The translations under genes were made by a program, and so were the position numbers. From Tretioscincus oriximinensis (lineage: Eukaryota > Chordata > Lepidosauria > Squamata > Gymnophthalmidae): a DNA stretch of 64,000 nt. The notes under the pieces were generated by a model, which worked only from the letters and a program-made list of their open reading frames with translations, was not told the origin of the DNA and did no database searches. The DNA lies in NCBI GenBank assembly GCA_022410635.1, contig JAJVDF010000029.1:2849720-2913719 (forward strand), in the 5' to 3' direction. Each line of letters opens with the position of its first letter. The stretch's first letter is position 1. Positions 47,276-58,467 of the stretch are shown here, piece after piece.

Positions 47276-48178
47276 AAGTGCAAGGTCATGCATATTGGGG
47301 CAAAGAACCCAAACTACTCCTACCACCTGATGGGAACTAAGCTTTCTGTTACCGAGCAAGAAAAGGATCTTAGGGTGTTGGTGGACAATTCAATGAAAAT
47401 GTCAACCCAGTGTGCAGCAGCAGCAAAAAAGGCAAATTCAATGTTGGGAATAATTAGGAAAGGAATTGAAAACAATTCAACAAATGTTGTTTTGCCTCTT
47501 TATAAATCTGTGGTGAGGCCACATTTGGAATACTGTGTTCAATTCTGGTCACCACATCTCAAGAGGGATATTTTGGAACTGGAGAAGGTGCAGAAAAGGG
47601 CAACAAAAATGATCAAGGGTCTGGAGCACCTCCCTTACGAAGTCAGGCTGCAACGTCTGGGCCTCTTCAGCCTTGAAAGGAGACGTTTGAGGGGTGATCT
47701 AATTGAAGTGTACAAAATCATACATGGGATCGACACGGTGACTAGAGAAAAAATGTTTTCTCTCTCCCAAAACATTAGGATCAGGGGGCACTCCTTAAAA
47801 CTGTTGNGTAGAAAAGTGAGAACAGACAAAGGAAAGTATTTTTTTACCCAGAGGGTCATCGGCCTGTGGAATTTACTTCCTGAAGAGGTAGTGGTAGCTA
47901 ACAGCTTGGATAGTTTCAAGACAGGACTAGACAGGTTTATGGACACCAAGGGTATAAATGGATACTAAGATGGATGTCTGGATGTTGCCTCCGGGATGGA
48001 GCAACAGGCAGGACTCCTGAAATACCATTTGCAGGGAGTCATAAACAGGAGCATACTTTGCTTTCCTCTGTTCAGACTGCCCAGGTGCATCTGGTGGGCC
48101 NCTGTGTGACACAGAATGCTGGACTTGATGGGCTGTGGCCTGATCCAGTATGGCTCTACTTATGTTCTTATGTTCTTA
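47276..48178 (+). mobile_element. CR1/L2-type LINE 3' portion (copy D), longest intact frame
   Basis: The largest open LINE fragment in the window: about 230 residues uninterrupted to 47968. It covers the region after the reverse-transcriptase active site. Blocks are KVMHIGAKNPNYSYHLMGTK, SVTEQEKDLRVLVDNSMKMS, VRPHLEYCVQFWSPHLKRDI, LELEKVQKRATKMIKGLEHL, RLQRLGLFSLERRRLRGDLI, RVIGLWNLLPEEVVVANSL, and the stop after DTKGINGY. The 3' UTR ends in gctctacttatgttcttatg-ttctta, two TTATGTTC units, the octamer-type tail of CR1-group LINEs. The 5' part with the catalytic residues is missing, so it is inactive. It shows fewer lesions than copies A-C, which suggests it is younger. Confidence 0.85.
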
Positions 48179-48524
48179 AATGTAATTAAATAAATAAATA
48201 GGTGGCTCTAACAAAATATTAATAATACCAATGTTAAAAAAATAATAGCAAATCACAATTTCATTACTGAGCTCCACTGATGGTAAGGACACTGATCTTA
48301 AGTGACTTGGGTTGCAAATACAGTGAAGACATACCTTGTCTCTTGTGTAATCTATCTTCTGTCAAATCATTAAAATGTAAAGTAATGTCAGAACATCCTG
48401 AGACAGAAGAGGATCATCTTGGTTAGTGTGGTTAAATATTTTTTAAAAAATATTCAGTTTTAAACACTGCAATCCTTGCTTGAGGAATAAACAATGGCAA
48501 ACTACTTTGCTATTAGTCAGTCAA

Positions 48525-48705
48525 CATCNCTGTATGCATTCAGAAAAAAGCTAGAAGAAGCACCTCCTTCTTCTCCTGGCCTTTGGCTGAAAAAACTGAT
48601 CTCCCTTATTTTTAGATATTGCTGTTTTATTATATTAATTTGGTTTTTATTGTTAACTGCCTTCAGGTACAGGGTGGTATAGAAAGGTAAGTAAATAAGT
48701 AAATG
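48525..48705 (+). repeat. L2-like LINE 3' end
   Basis: Reads gtatgcattcagaaaaaagc-tagaagaagcacctcc, then tgttttattatattaatttg, ttgttaactgccttcaggta-cagggtggtatagaaaggta and an (AAGT)n-type tail. Truncated copy. Confidence 0.55.
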
Positions 48706-48825
48706 TCTTTGTCAAGAAAACTGCCCATGAAGCTGGCTATCATTCAGTAGCACTTAACAACAATATGTCTTCTATGCTCACACAAGGACCAACTGGAAAA
48801 ATGTCAATTATCTAAACCAAAAATG

Positions 48826-49046
48826 GTCCGGGTCACACGTACGTTTCAGTCCAGCTTCCATCCACTTTTAGAATGGAAAAATACAGTGGCAACACAAATA
48901 GCAATTTTCTTTCCATCTTATCTAAACCAAAGGTGGGTTTTCTGAGTCAGATAATGCCGGAAGAAAACAGCTTGCCACTTTACTGCTGAAATCTCTCACT
49001 CTAAAAGTGGACTGAAGCTGGAATAAAACTTAGGTGTGACCAGGAC
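48826..49046. mobile_element. Inverted-repeat DNA element (family M, copy 2)
   Basis: Left end gtccgggtcacacgtacgtt, with agtccagcttccatccactt-ttaga; right end reverse-complemented reads gtcctggtcacacctaagtt, with ttccagcttcagtccacttt-taga. The terminal repeats are about 50 bp. The interior tctaaaccaaaggtgggttt-tctgagtcagataatg matches 34494-34698 in the opposite orientation. No coding capacity. Confidence 0.7.
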
Positions 49047-49959
49047 GTCGGTCTGTCTACAGTATCTATCCATCCCACTCAATATCAAAGATTTTACAAT
49101 AAATTATAAAATAAATTAGCTAAAACATTTTTATACAATGAATTGTATTAATTTTTGCCAAAACTAACGATACAGGTCCAATCCTACAAATGGTTCCCAC
49201 GAATACGTATCTCTGATGATGGTAAAATGGGTGTATATTTCCCTACTCAGTATCCACATTGTGCCCATCCTGAGGGCTTTCAACCCAAAGTCATTGCACT
49301 TGTCTCAAAACAGAACTAAGTAGTAACAGCTTTTCGGCCAGAAAGCTGTGGTTTTTCTGAAGCGATCACATTGACTTTGTCCTTTCAGACCTGGCAGTAT
49401 TTATTTACACTTCAGGTCAGAAGAGGCCAGGATCTTCCCTCACCCCAGAAAAAAACACTAACCTAGTTTTTTTAAAAAATGACAAAATTGAGCCAGAACA
49501 AAACAGTGCCACTTTAGGAGATAACAAAACTTTAGTCACTTTCTCTATGAAAGATGAAATCAAGTCCATCACCTTTAGAAATAGCCGAGTATAGGCTTAC
49601 CACACAAAAGGGACACTAGTTTTGCAGCTTTAATTAATGCAAAATAGATACCATAATGCTTGCCACACTTTGTAAGAAATTCTCTTTTCCATACTTATTA
49701 AAGCTCAAAACCCTATTGTGTTTTTTGTGATAACCCATCTGCTTTTGGAAGTTAAGTATGTCAAAAGCTACTACAATGGATACTTATGAACATCTGATGG
49801 ATTCAGCCTTCACTTCAAGTTAGAGACACAGGCATGTTGCTTCTCTAAAAGCTATTTGCAAGAAGTTGAAAACAGTGAAGATTTTGTCTTCTGCTTTAGA
49901 ATGAACAGAATGATGCTGTTCTGCACATTGCTTCCCATCTTAACTACTGAATCTGCTCA

Positions 49960-50160
49960 CCTCCATCCAGAAATGCTGAAATTAATTGGCTGACAGGCTG
50001 TAGCACCACAACAGAGCAAACTGCCTGAAAAGCAGAAGGTCACTGGTTTGATCTCCAGCCTCTCCCTGTGAGTATACAATGGCAAACCACTTCTATATGT
50101 CTGCCAATAAAACAGCATAGAGNAACCCGTGGCCATGGCAATGCGATCGAACATCAATCA
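49960..50160. repeat. SINE-like repeat
   Basis: Contains ctgtagcaccacaacagagc-aaactgcctgaaaagcagaa, ggtcactggtttgatctcca, gtgagtatacaatggcaaac-cacttctatatgtctgccaa and gatcgaacatcaatcaatca. The ggtttgatctcc part is B-box-like, so it is probably a tRNA-derived SINE of a different family from 25797. Related to 34835-34995. Confidence 0.5.
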
Positions 50161-50983
50161 ATCACAAATCAATTACACCCACAGTCTATTTCAAAAAATG
50201 TGATGTATCCTTATTTCATATTCTCTCTAGCAACTAGCTAGAGCAAATAGCACAGAAGTTTTGTAGCTTTAATGGACGTGGAAAGAGGAATTTTCACCAG
50301 GTGCAGCTTATAATGCCTGTTGTATCTGGCAGGGGAAAAAAAATCACTTTGCCACGCACATTAAACTGAAAAACTCCTGTTTTCTGTGGTAACTCTATAA
50401 TGGACTAGCACATTTTAATTTTATGCTCTTGTTTTCTGTTATGCTCATGTCAGATATGTTTATGCTTCTAATTTTAAAACTGGGACACACAGAAAAGCCT
50501 TAGACTTCCTCCAATAGATCCTTTCTTTCTCCTTAACTTTCACTCGCATTTCTAAGACCCAACAAAACCTGAAAACCAATGATTCTAAACATTCACATAC
50601 ATTCTTTTGTAAAGGTTTTGCCTTAGCCACTTGGATGTCAAACCTAATTGAAATGCAAGTGCATTTAACTGCAAAGCCAAAAAGAATCCCAGAAGAGCAC
50701 ATTGCAAGCCATCTCTGTTTTCTTGCCAAGGAAATTACATGGATATNTAGTCACTAGGAATAAGGCTTAACCAGTAGATGCCTTTACATTTGCCCATTTT
50801 CACACCTAGAGATTTCTTCTTTGCTCCCTTCCTTCTGCCCTGTTATTTTCTCATAATTGAAATGCAATTTATCTTCTTGGAGCTATGAGACATTTTTGTT
50901 TATGTTCTTGCACATAAACATGTATAACAGAATTCTATAAAAAAACAAGAGAGCTGATTTAAGAGTAACACCAAGGCTACATA

Positions 50984-51297
50984 CATATATACTAGAGTAT
51001 AAACCAACCCGAATATAAACCGAGGCATCTAATTTTACATATTGACTGGAGTATAAGCCTAGGGTGGGACCTCAGAATTGGAGCCTGCCATCTACATGCA
51101 AGTGTGGACTTTAGCAGGCCCACAGGGCTGCCATAGTCTACACTGCCCTGTGTGGATGGCCAAGATCTGTACTGAGATACAACCCTGAATAAGGCTCAGT
51201 GGGGTCAGGACTTTAGTTGACCTGTATATAAGCCGAGTGGGGCTTTTTCAGCATAAAAAATGANCTGAAAAACTNAGCTTATACTAGAGTATATATG
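50984..51297. mobile_element. Inverted-repeat DNA element with a nested fold-back insert
   Basis: Ends: left catatatactagagtataaa-ccaaccc; right reverse-complemented catatatactctagtataag-ct. Internal blocks ataaaccgaggcatctaatt, gactggagtataagcctagg-gtggga and gtatataagccgagtggggc belong to a repeat common in lizards. At about 51080-51200 it is interrupted by a second fold-back sequence (gcctgccatctacatgcaag ... ctgaataaggctcagtgggg) of the family at 8735. Confidence 0.65.
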
Positions 51298-52032
51298 GTA
51301 ATAACTTCATCGAAGAGCACAAGAAAAATAATTCTGATCAATTCTGGTTCTTTGTTACTGGAAATGAATGATTTTAAAAAGATAGGGGCGTTATGGTTTA
51401 TGAGCAAGAACCTGAAAGATAGTTCCAATAAAATGACAGGTGACAGAAACTCCAAGATGAACAATAAATACATATATAAAAGGGGCAGGAAACCTAGATA
51501 AGCATTGAGATTCCCCATTGAGAAAAATAAGATGTATAGTTCCAGTTAACAGATACTATCTGAAAAAATCAATCCTACCATGCAACCTATATTAAACATT
51601 TCCCACATAAATAAATAATAAATATTCTCCACTTGTACCATTAACCTTCTTGCCCACTATTCTGTTCTGTGACCAGTATACAATTCCTTTTGAAATAGCA
51701 GATATTTCTGACCACACTGCTTTTTAGACCGTTGTCAGCATTCTTTAGGAAACTATTTCCTAAAAAATAATAATCACAACTTACAGTTCTTTCAGTGTTG
51801 ATGAAGAAGTACTACATTCTTACCTTTTGCACATTTAAAAAAAAAAACAAAGAAAAAACTATTTAAATATCTTGAGGACAAATTATCATAGAAGCATCAT
51901 TAAGATTACTGGGTAGTAAAAGCACCCAAAATTACAAAAACCACAAATAGTAGTCCCCCCTCATGAAATATTATTTGGAACCAAAAGTTAGTAGCACTAC
52001 CAGCTTCTACATATAAAAGTCCTGCTTCAGCT

Positions 52033-52146
52033 ACCTATGGACAATTCTGCACCGGCTAGTTTGTTAGCAAAAATACCAGGAATCTCTTAGTATGCTTCTA
52101 GCATGCTAGCTGATCTGGTATACTGGTCAATGCAGAATCACCATAT
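52033..52146. repeat. Degenerate inverted-repeat element (family N relative)
   Basis: Left atggacaattctgcaccggc and right, reverse-complemented, atatggtgattctgcattga-cc pair imperfectly and resemble the termini at 40285. A core pair (tcttagtatgcttctagcat / gctagctgatctggtatact) is weaker. Confidence 0.4.
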
Positions 52147-53518
52147 GGCGAATAGAAAACTGTAGAGGGAAGCACACACACAGCTTCCTTTAACATTCTG
52201 CTGAAAAGAAGAAAGCTGGCAGACATATCATGGGAAGTCCCAAATGTAAAGTCCACAGAATTGCTAGAAAACACACATACTTGGCCAGCAGCTAAAGCGG
52301 TATACCTGCCTTTGCAGCCTACCTTTTCCCCAATTTCCTCATAGTTGTACATAAACTAAGAAAAACATTCACAACGTGTATTTGGACAGAAATAGAAGCT
52401 CAATAGTAAAGCACACGCTATGCATACAGAATGAGTTTCCATCTCCTCCTGTCATTTTCAGCCAAGACCACCAAGCACCGAATAATACAGTGCCAAGGCT
52501 CCATGAAGCACATGGGCTGGGACAAAAGACTGCACTACTTATTTCCCTTTAATTCTTGTGTTTCATTACTGGGATTACCTTACCTAACTAATACGTTGAT
52601 TGTTACATATACGCTATACAGACAAGTCTGTTGTAGTTTTAATAAAAACAAAGACACTGAGTGATGGGTAATGAGGTCCATCTCTGCAACAGGCATTATG
52701 GGGAGGAAGGGGAGTATTTATCAACATATGCAATGAAGGAAGAATGAGGAAAACTGGTTTCATACTCAATGTAACAGGGATGTGCAATTGTGTATGAAGG
52801 GAGAAGAAACTCTCACTGCCTCAGAGAAACTGAGAAGAACTGTTTGCATTTGTTAAGGAAAAAAAAACATGTAACTTCTGGCAAAAACTAAATCAATTTA
52901 GGATTTCAGCTTTTTTTGCACACAAATCTGGTGGATCATTATTATGATTTTTTTTACACTTGATTCTTTTATCCAACCATTGAATAAAAGTCACCGGTTT
53001 CCATAGCATGCAGGTAAAGACTCCTCCTTTTAGGGGGGATGGTTCCACGATCTACACTTAGGAAGATAAGTGAATTTCCAGTTATTTTGCTTTGCAGGAC
53101 GAAGTGGCTCTTAAGAGGCCGGGGAAGTGCGGCCATTCCCCAGGGACGCTTGACAAAAGGGGCAAGAACCGCCCTCACCTCCAGCTACCCTCCCCTTGCA
53201 GGAGTGACGCCGGCGGGCTGCGAGGAAGCGAACGGAGCAGCGTCCTGATGCTTCCTGACCTGCCTGGCGGAGGACCCGACGCCACGCGGGAGCCAAGGGC
53301 AGAGGCGGCCAGGCTGCTGGCGAGCGGCTGCGTACCTGCCTATGCCAAGAGCCCTGGCCGCGAGGNCCCCCGGGCCGCCAGCCAAACCCCGGGCCGGCCA
53401 GGAGGGCGCCACCGCCATGCGACGAACGTGCCATGCAAAGCAGGTCACATGCAGACGTGTTTTTGCCTCAGGGCCCCCAGGGGGGACAGGCAGTAGAAGC
53501 GCCCCGCAGGCCTCTCAC

Positions 53519-53608
53519 CTCCTCTCGGGCCCCTTCCGCCTCCTCCTGAGGCACCGACGTGCTGCTGCCCCTCTCGTTAGCCGCGGCTGCCGAGGCCGGG
53601 GGGGACAT
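53519..53608 (-). CDS. TMEM151B: TMEM151B, coding exon 1
   Basis: Thirty codons from ATG at 53608-53606, which sits in a near-ideal Kozak context (GCCACCATGT), to the donor GAGGAG|GTGAG. The peptide starts MSPPASAAAANERGSS and ends in an acidic EEAEGAREE. It joins exon 2 in phase 0 to give ...REE-Q(Q)[15 protein letters not shown]. An Ala/Gly-rich N-terminus beginning MSPP and the junction before a QRP motif match what I recall for mammalian TMEM151B, although this leader is shorter. The N-terminus precedes the first membrane span and is expected to be cytoplasmic and disordered. Confidence 0.88.
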
Positions 53609-54559
53609 GGTGGCGACTCGGGGCCTCTCGGACCGGCGAACAGCAGGCGCATTATCCCGCCACGGAGAACCGGCGGGCGCCCCCCGCGCACCGGCTGCTG
53701 CGCCCAGGCCGGTGGTAGCCAGGCGGCGGGAACTTGGACTTCGGCGGCGGCGCCCCCAGTAGCACGGCGTCCCCCATAGCCTGGGGCAGCGAGGCAGCAG
53801 CGGCTGAGGACCAGGAAACCCCCCCCCCCCCCCGTCAGGCGGCGGCGGCGGCGGGAGCCTTCTTGAGGACTGGCGGCGGTGGCTGCTGCTTCGCGCTCAA
53901 TTAGGGCTCCCTCGCCTCCTGCAAAGCCGAGGCGGGCGGGCGCACACGCACTAAGCGGACTGTGCCAGACGGGAAAAGGGGTGGGAAAGAAGGCGCCGAT
54001 GGGCTGCCTGGGGTGGAGGAGAGGCACGCGGGGAAGGAGGAGGCGGCGGCGGCGGCGGCGGCCCCCTCGGGTGCCAAACGAAGAGCAAAAGCGGGTGGGC
54101 GCCAAGGAGGGAGAGGGGCAAGGGGAGGAGGGGGAGGAAAAGGGGAACCCGCAATGGTGAGGGCGGCAGGTCGTCGTTGTGCACCTTCCCTTTCTCGCGC
54201 CTGTGGCCGGCAGAAGGGAACAGCCGGTGTGTGACCTTGAGGGCTCCCTCGCTCGCCTTCGCCCTTTTTATCCGCCCGCCCGCCCGAGCCCGACTGGTGA
54301 GGAGGCGAGTGTGTAGCCGCCCTCACGTGCGCACTCGCTGCTTTTGCGCTGCCGCTGCGCCCTCCTCCTCCTCCTCCCGCCGCTGCGCGCACACGCAGCA
54401 CCTGCTCCCCCTAACGCCGCCCACCCCCCACCCCCCGTCGCCGCATTCAAAGGCAAGGAGGGACCGCGGAGCTCCAGGTCTTCCCGCCATCGCACCAGGC
54501 CAGCAGCCAGGAGCCCTGACGCCACTTCAGAAGTACTAAATTCCCAGAGGGAGGGAGGG

Positions 54560-54602
54560 AGGGAGGTCCAAAATGAGGCCCCCCCACTGGTCCAAAATGA
54601 GA
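54560..54602. repeat. Short direct repeat at the CpG island edge
   Basis: The 13-mer ggtccaaaatgag occurs at 54565-54577 and again at 54589-54601. It may be duplicated regulatory sequence or a slippage product. Confidence 0.7.
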
Positions 54603-55149
54603 CCCGCGCGCGCTCGCCCTCGCTTCCAAATCGTCTTGTTTCCTTCAGCTCGGCGATTTCTTCCCACTTTGAACCCGTAGAATATAAAACGGGGCTTTTA
54701 TGGGTGGTTGTGATGCATTCTGGATACTTAAATATCCAGAGAAAACTTTGCTGAATAAAATCTACGCGGAAATACACAAAACACAAGAGTCGGTCCATGT
54801 GCTCATCCATCTTACGCCTCCCANTTCGTTGCAATTAAAGTTCTTGACAGAGATGAAATGAGATGAGTCTCAAAGGCTCCACTAGGATCAAAATGAATAG
54901 CTAGTAGCTACCCTAATCATGTTACCATAAGGGAAGGTTTATGTAAAGGGAGCGACTGGTATTATTGGAAGAATAATCAATGCATAGATAGATAATTAAT
55001 GTAAGGAACAGACTTTCAAGAAGTTTTGAAGAGAAGGGAAACTTACAATTGCAAATGACTGCAGCCTACATTCAATAACTTAAAAAAATCTTGGGAGTTT
55101 TTGTGGGAAATTCTCATGGGACACATATTAGAAATGATATATTATTAAT

Positions 55150-55975
55150 ATCAGATATACCTGTCTGGACCAAAGCTACCAAAGTGAGGCCTCTGGGTAA
55201 TTTTCTTGCAAAATTTCCTTGGTCAAGCTGACCTCTGCTCAACCCCAGGAACCTACTTAATCTTTTTCCTTTCCTTTAGGGGCACCTATGAATCGTAGCT
55301 CCTGTCTAAATGGCCTTACTGAAAAGGGCCACTTAATCCCATCAGGCTAGGGAAGTCAAATGTTAGCTTTAACACTAAGGCTAGCTTGGCCCCTGCTGGG
55401 AATCACACTTTGGCAATATAGCCTAAAGCATACCCCACTGTACAAAAGGGAAGTCACTGTTTACTCTTTCTACCTTTCTATAGACACTGCTATCTATCCT
55501 TTGTTTGACTATCAATCATGGGTCATCAGAGACTTGGCCCTGATATGACTCACTATTACTGTCATTAATTTGATTGACAGGGTTTCACAATGGAAGCTAA
55601 GGTCCATTCAGTAGCACACCACATACACACACTTCTTTACCCCTATTGGTTCCTGTACCCAGGCTGCGCCCACTTGGGAGGGGGAATAACGCATCACCTG
55701 TGACATCACTGACCCACGTTGGGTCTCCTCCACCACTTTTACCTCGTCATAATTTGATACACGCCTTCTGATACCAAAGTGAATAAAAGTTGACGTTTTC
55801 GGTCCCTCTGGAGGAATCCATTACCCGTGGGTCCTCCTAGGGTGCGCCTGTAACCTCAAGCTTTGTCCGTGTGAGTCCTTCGACACGTGTTCCTGGCTCC
55901 ATGGCAAGCTACCTCAATCCACCAGCTCATATCCTTGAATAAAGAGAACCAACTCTCTTTAAGTTTTAAAACGAG
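55150..55975 (+). repeat. Candidate solo LTR (boundaries unresolved)
   Basis: The stretch 55600-55975 has the feel of a retroviral LTR. It contains a ccctattggttcctgtaccc CCAAT-type box, a CpG-retaining GC-richer block (ctgcgcccacttgggagggg), an AATAAA followed by cggtccctctggaggaatcc, a segment rich in cct and gtg blocks, and a second AATAAA (about 55939) before the flank. No TG...CA ends, target duplication, primer-binding site or internal region was confirmed. It could be another type of repeat or a unique regulatory region. Confidence 0.3.
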
Positions 55976-58056
55976 CTAATCCATGTCTTTGGAATGTAGT
56001 GTTTGTACTAAAAATGTTTTCTTTTCAACAACTGTTTTACTTTTTTATGATAACATCCTTCAGGATCTTACAATTTTAAAAAATAAACCCATTCCCAACT
56101 GTAGTCCATAGATATGAATTATGATCCTGGTCACAATTAAATTTTAATAAAACTTCAGACCACCTTCAGAGTGAAGAACAAATAACTAAAGCAGAAAAAT
56201 GTTTCCTTTTCACATTCTCTAACCTGGCGGAGGAGAGGATTTCTTACCCCACTTTTATCAACTGCAAGGGACTCAAAGTGGTTTACAGAACCTTCTGTCT
56301 TTCTGTTCAGAACAGACACCTTGTGAAATGTTGTAACAGATCCTTGAAGCACATTACTGAGACCTGTACAAGCAGACCTTAGATGCACACTAGTGATAAA
56401 TGAACTGCAATTGATAATAAAAAGACTTGATGGAAACCTAAAGCTCTCTAATTGACATGAGTTTAACTTTAGTGTCATACTACTGATNTGTTTGAAACTG
56501 GCTTGAGGTTTTCATGGATTTTTTTACTCTAGTCACTCTCAATATAAAGTGTGACTAATGTAACACTAAGTGCTTAGCGTGGGCTTTAAATCTCGTGGGT
56601 ATTTTTTTAATTAACAAAAAAACATTATTTTTGTACTGTTAGAAACTGAAGTCAAAAGATCCACGTATCATAGAGGAATTATTGCTGAAGCTGAAATACT
56701 GGAATTCGGTTAAAAGAATATAGGTAGACAAGACAGTGCCATTTGGCTTGTGAAATATTGTACTCCATCAGATACGTCAGATACATCAGAAAGGATGTAC
56801 TGAAATCAAGTGGGGTACAACAGAATACTCAGAGGAAATCCCATCATTTGCAATGTTCAGCTAAACAAAGTTTAGAAAAGACTGCAGTATAGTTTGACTC
56901 AAGAGCAGTGCTGCCCTAGACACAGAGTTTTAATCCAGCCCACTTTCAGAGCTAGATAACGTATCAGCAAATTGGCAAATAGTTTTCTAGTGCATTCTCT
57001 AACATGGAAACCCTACCTTTGATTTATGCTGCATACAGAAAAGGTTTTTTAAAAACATTATGGAGTGATTGTCACATGGTTCAGCAGTACTCTCACCACA
57101 ATAGTATAGAAATATAGTATGCTGTATTAAAATGGCAGAGAAAGCAGTTTTCATTGAACTTTTCCCTGATACAGTGTGATTACTCACCTGTTTGGATGCA
57201 GATACTGAGCACCACGAAATACCCAGATGTGCACAATTGGTGCTGTTTAAGCATATTCAGTCACCATTTTTAGCATCCACACATGTGCACCTCCTCCATA
57301 GGGACTTTTTTTGTAGGACTGCATAATATACAACCTTTTGCTAGAATAGTTCTTAAATGTTATGATAAACTGTTATGATAGATTACAACAACTTTATTCC
57401 ATAGTTCTACATTAAATCTAAGCTTTTGGGTAGGGTTTAGATTCAAAGCAGAACCATGGGACATGACATGACAGCTCCAAAACTACCACATCTATGAGGC
57501 AACAATTCACTTTCTAAAGAGATATTTCTGAAGACACATGAACCCGAATGTTTTAATATTACATGTTGACAGCCTATTTTCATAGATTACACCCCTTTTA
57601 CATTAGCATTTTTTTGTAATATAGGGATTCAAATATTACACCCTTATTCGATTTCTTTTCATTTGCCCCTCAATGTCGTGGCTTACATCCCTACAGGTAC
57701 TCACATCCCAGGCAGGGACCATTGTTTTAGATGATACAAATGATAGTTTATGAATATCATCACAAAAAAAGCAATTCCAGGAACTGCAGCACCATGAAGA
57801 GCAGTTCAGATATTTGGCCCTTGTGTATCTATCAGCAAGGTTTCTGTCTTATTAAGACACAGCTTTAGACACTTGAATGAATATCATTACTTCTTCCAGG
57901 TCTCATCACTGCCACAGATATGTATGATTCAGATTGGACTAAGATACTGTGCGGATTCTGAGTCCCATATTTGCTGATGACTCTCTACCTAGTTGTTTAA
58001 ATATGAAACAGAATGGAATTTGTAAAGTCAAATATCTAAAGGAAGACAAAGAAGAA
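55976..58056. other. Upstream flank of TMEM151B, little recognised
   Basis: 56218-56292 is a short fragment of the repeat family at 42292. 56900-57020 (gagttttaatccagcccact, catggaaaccctacctttga) may be a decayed family M element. Otherwise nothing was identified. Confidence 0.4.
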
Positions 58057-58265
58057 ATGGGTTTTTATAACCTGCCTTTCTTATCCGATTGAACTTAGAG
58101 CGGCTTACAAGGTTATTTTTCGCCTGGTAGAATTTATCTATTCTACCTTCCCCACTACGTCGGAATGGTACCCATAGGTCAATAGAGGCTGCTCATCCCT
58201 CTCCATGGGTGACATATGGGTCTCGAATTTGGTATCTCTGTTGGAACACCGAGCTCCTAACCTCT
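58057..58265. repeat. Squamate interspersed repeat (SINE-like), degenerate
   Basis: Reads gggtttttataacctgcctt, gaacttagagcggcttacaa, ctattctaccttccccacta and gggtctcgaatttggtatct in the same order as 42292-42600. Diverged. Confidence 0.5.
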
Positions 58266-58375
58266 TACATTACCATACCTTTTGAGGTACCTAAGTTGAC
58301 CTTCAGTTCTATTGTCTATGGTAGGACCATGTCCACATTTCAAAAAGGATGCTACAGCTGTTCCTGACATTGGTC

Positions 58376-58467
58376 CCCTTGCATCTGAAGAAGTAGCTGT
58401 CTATGAAAGCTCATACCACCTATCTTTCTCCTGTTAGTCTCCAAGTTAGTCTCCTGTTAGTCTCCAA
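58376..58467 (+). repeat. 'gttagtct' repeat, left part, split by LINE E
   Basis: Reads ccttgcatctgaagaagtag-ctgtctatgaaagctcatac, then ctcctgttagtctccaag. The last part is locally duplicated (gttagtctccaa occurs twice within 40 bp). The continuation (aagtgcttctaatccccttg-ctggacc) is at 60130-60157, after the LINE. Confidence 0.65.

Larger units (their letters stand above)
53080..54640. promoter_or_regulatory. TMEM151B: CpG island and promoter region of TMEM151B
   Basis: An abrupt change to very high G+C with dense CpG, containing coding exon 1. Upstream of the start (higher coordinates) are GC-box-like tccgcccgcccgcccgagcc (about 54270-54290), an E-box CACGTG at 54324-54329 overlapping an NRF1-like tgcgca, (GGC)n near 54042-54062, and (GGGA)n at 54550-54565. 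No TATA box is obvious, as is usual for CpG-island promoters. The many long open frames here, on both strands, are an effect of base composition and are not genes. The transcription start cannot be placed from sequence alone. A divergent transcript to the right is possible but not shown. Confidence 0.8.

Noticed and set aside
47237..47968. 243-residue open frame that looks like an intact gene
   Set aside because: It is the C-terminal part of a CR1/L2-type LINE ORF2 with an unrelated tail sequence at its start; it lacks the catalytic half.
53342..54834. Many long open frames (up to 196 residues) on both strands in the CpG island
   Set aside because: They are Arg/Pro/Ala/Gly-rich by base composition, overlap in several frames, and none matches a known domain. 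Only the 30-codon TMEM151B exon 1 is supported.
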